Shown: piece by piece, positions 62,437 through 64,000 of the stretch
Numbering within the stretch: the stretch's first letter is position 1
Layout of the letters: each line of letters starts with the position of its first letter
Notes under the pieces: model-generated
The model's input: the letters and a program-made list of their open reading frames with translations, nothing else
The model's database searches: none
Told to the model about the DNA's origin: nothing
NCBI GenBank assembly: GCA_024636155.1
Contig: JAGXHM010000135.1
Span: 19,577 to 83,576, forward strand
Length of the DNA: 64,000 nucleotides
Direction of reading: 5' to 3'
DNA from: Deltaproteobacteria bacterium
GTDB taxonomy: Bacteria > Desulfobacterota > Desulfuromonadia > Desulfuromonadales > BM103
Translations under genes and position numbers: made by a program

Positions 62437-62923
62437 GGGCAAGCGCGACGAGCAGAAGGCCATCTCTCCAAGGTTCGTCTTCGTGAACAGAGTCTCGCCA
62501 AGGCCATGCCCGTTGACAGTGTGAGCAGTAACGCTAAGGGGCTCTGGCGAGACTGGTGCGCCATCTGATGAAAGCGCATCTGGAGGTAAAGTTGTCTGGA
62601 ATAACCGTATCGGCTGCCTTGGTCAAATTAACAACCTCCATACAATGCGGTCGTAAAAATAAGACATACATCTCTTTGACTTGGCCTGTCGACTGTTGGA
62701 GATTCGTGAAATTCTGAATAATGCAGGTATCAGAGAAGCAGGGGGCGCGGCGGAAGATAACTACAAGCCATCCGAAAATTTCGGGAGGCTTGTCTTGTTT
62801 TGAACTGTCAATTTTTGGCTAGCTTGCGATTTGTAGGGTCGGTTCATTTATTGCCAACCACTCCTAAAAATGGCAGGATGACTCGGAAATTTATGTACCT
62901 CTTTTTTTACGAACGGTACCGCT
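62437..62923. other. Intergenic region, no gene seen
   Basis: About 490 bases without a convincing gene, promoter or terminator. The first 130 bases are an open continuation of the preceding lipoprotein frame after its amber stop. Confidence 0.5.
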
Positions 62924-63774
62924 ATGCCATCTCCCCTTATTTATGCTTTGCTGAGCCTGGTATTCGCCGCAGCGAATGATGTCGTATTCAAGCGGTACGC
63001 AGCCAAGGAGCGCTCACGGGGTGCGTATGTCTTTGGTATTGGACTGATCTGGCTCCTCTTGCAAGTGCCGACAGCATTTGCACACGGGGTCGAATTCCCC
63101 ATTGCCACTGTGACGTTGGGTTATGGTTTGTTGGCTGGATTATTCGTTACGGCATCCAACCTGCTGCTTCTTGAAAGTCTGACACATATCGACGCCAGCC
63201 TCGGTTCCACCATCTATCGGCTCAATACTATAGGTGTTGTAGTGCTGGCTATGCTGTTTCTAGATGAACCTCTGGGGGTTCATAAGGGGCTTGGTGTCGT
63301 GGCAGGCATCGTGGCGGTCTTTCTTCTCTATCGACGAGACGGCCATTGTCAGTCCACGCATCGGACGTTTACGCTCTATTGGTGATAGCTTCCCTTTTCC
63401 GGGCCCTTTACGGAGTAACATCAAAGGCTGGCTTACTGCATGGAGCTGACCTTCAACCTATGCTTATTCTTGGCGCACTCAGTTGGATTGTGGGCGGCGC
63501 TGGATACGCGTTCTTTCGTGAAAAGCGCCTGCGAGTGACTCGAAAGAAAGCTCTTTACTCGCTACTTTCTGGTGTATTAGTCTTTTTGATAGTTAATTTT
63601 CTACTTCTTGCCATCGAACACAGACAGGCCAGCATAGTTATTCCCATCGCAAACATGAGCTTTATTCTGGCTCTTGTACTATCTGTGGCGCTAGGTATGG
63701 AGCGATTTACTCCGCTCAAGCTAGCCGCAGTTGTGGCGGCTGCCTGTTCAATTATCTTGCTGTCACTCGCTTAA
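62924..63774 (+). pseudogene. EamA/DMT-type transporter, frameshifted
   Basis: Two frames together encode a ten-helix drug/metabolite transporter of about 283 residues. The first half (from ATG 62924) ends in frame near LYRRDG. The second half continues in another frame with VYALLVIASLFRALYGVTSKAG to 63774. The break is near 63330-63360 and fits loss of one base. The substrate is unknown. The gene may be inactive or the base may be missing through sequencing error. Confidence 0.75.
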
Positions 63775-64000
63775 AACTGGGAGAACCCTATATCTATCTT
63801 ATGTATCACCACTGCCGAGACGAAAACCGACGTGTTATTGATAGAGACATTTAGGATGTCAAAATGATGGCCACCTGGATCAATTCCAAGCCGTTCGTTT
63901 AAAGTGATGCTGAACGTCGGGCCGTGCTCTGCATAAGATGAAAGGTTCCGTTGGCACCCAAGTCGTTTGTTACAGGGTCCGCTGTTTTGACGGCTGATAT
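63771..64000 (-). CDS. Possible partial gene entering from right edge
   Basis: A minus-strand frame is open from the window end to a TAA at 63771, giving 75 residues with a beta-rich, protein-like pattern (FSITLNERLGIDPGGHHFDI). Its start lies outside the window. An open frame this long could arise by chance. It would be convergent with the EamA gene, overlapping its stop by four bases. Confidence 0.35.
   Translation of the reverse strand, partial: ISRQNSGPCNKRLGCQRNLSSYAEHGPTFSITLNERLGIDPGGHHFDILNVSINNTSVFVSAVVIHKIDIGFSQF

Overview
The window reads as a chromosomal segment of a Gram-negative, probably anaerobic deltaproteobacterium-type organism, most likely Desulfuromonadales/Geobacterales. 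This rests on recognised families and gene order, not on a search. The signs are a fused LutB-LutA lactate oxidase, GlcD/GlcF-type oxidase genes, TRAP and Liv transporters, sigma-54 regulation, a ccsA-hemACDB cluster, many lipoproteins and an RND efflux set. I see no rRNA, tRNA, CRISPR array or transposase gene.

Layout. 1-15,000: carbon acquisition. A lutC-lutBA operon (minus strand) lies beside a sigma-54 activator. Divergent from the activator is a CoA-transferase/3-hydroxybutyrate dehydrogenase pair behind a good -24/-12 promoter. Then follow a TRAP transporter (dctPQM), a universal stress protein and a glcD-glcF pair whose glcD is frameshifted. 14,392-22,206: a VOC protein, a livGFKHM branched-chain amino acid-type ABC operon, a 3-hydroxyacyl-CoA dehydrogenase and a FadR/LldR-type GntR regulator. 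Almost identical TGGTCAnACCA operators sit just after the predicted promoters of lutC, dctP and the GntR gene itself, which points to one lactate or short-acid regulon. 22,357-27,587: two two-component systems and the PEP synthase regulator ppsR. 27,838-29,934: prmA-rsmE plus a zinc-ribbon protein. 30,136-36,570: a TetR-controlled RND efflux operon. 36,581-42,848: metabolic and housekeeping genes (metallo-beta-lactamase-fold protein, tautomerase, dapF, HAD phosphatase, nfo, dtd, darP, trxA, SIS protein). 43,113-49,926: ccsA, hemA, hemC, hemD, hemB and an M16 peptidase, with several intergenic repeat elements.

50,255-62,436 is the least familiar part. It starts with a sigma-54-type promoter and two tiny paralogous membrane proteins flanking a receiver domain that has lost its phosphoacceptor. 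Next comes a tightly overlapping eight-gene operon (51,666-60,864): two secreted or lipoprotein unknowns, a TPR membrane protein, an FHA/PEGA/formylglycine-enzyme-like membrane protein, a small secreted protein, a MotA/TolQ/ExbB-type channel and two von Willebrand A proteins. Each VWA protein carries an ExbD/TolR-like N-terminal helix with a conserved Asp at residue 17. I read this as a proton-motive-force-driven envelope machine in which VWA domains replace the usual periplasmic ExbD/TolR/MotB domain. A glycine-zipper lipoprotein, a solitary GGDEF-like domain and a coiled-coil lipoprotein follow.

The last 1.5 kb holds a frameshifted EamA-type transporter and a possible partial gene entering from the right edge. 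Both broken genes look like single-base deletions, so sequencing error must be considered.
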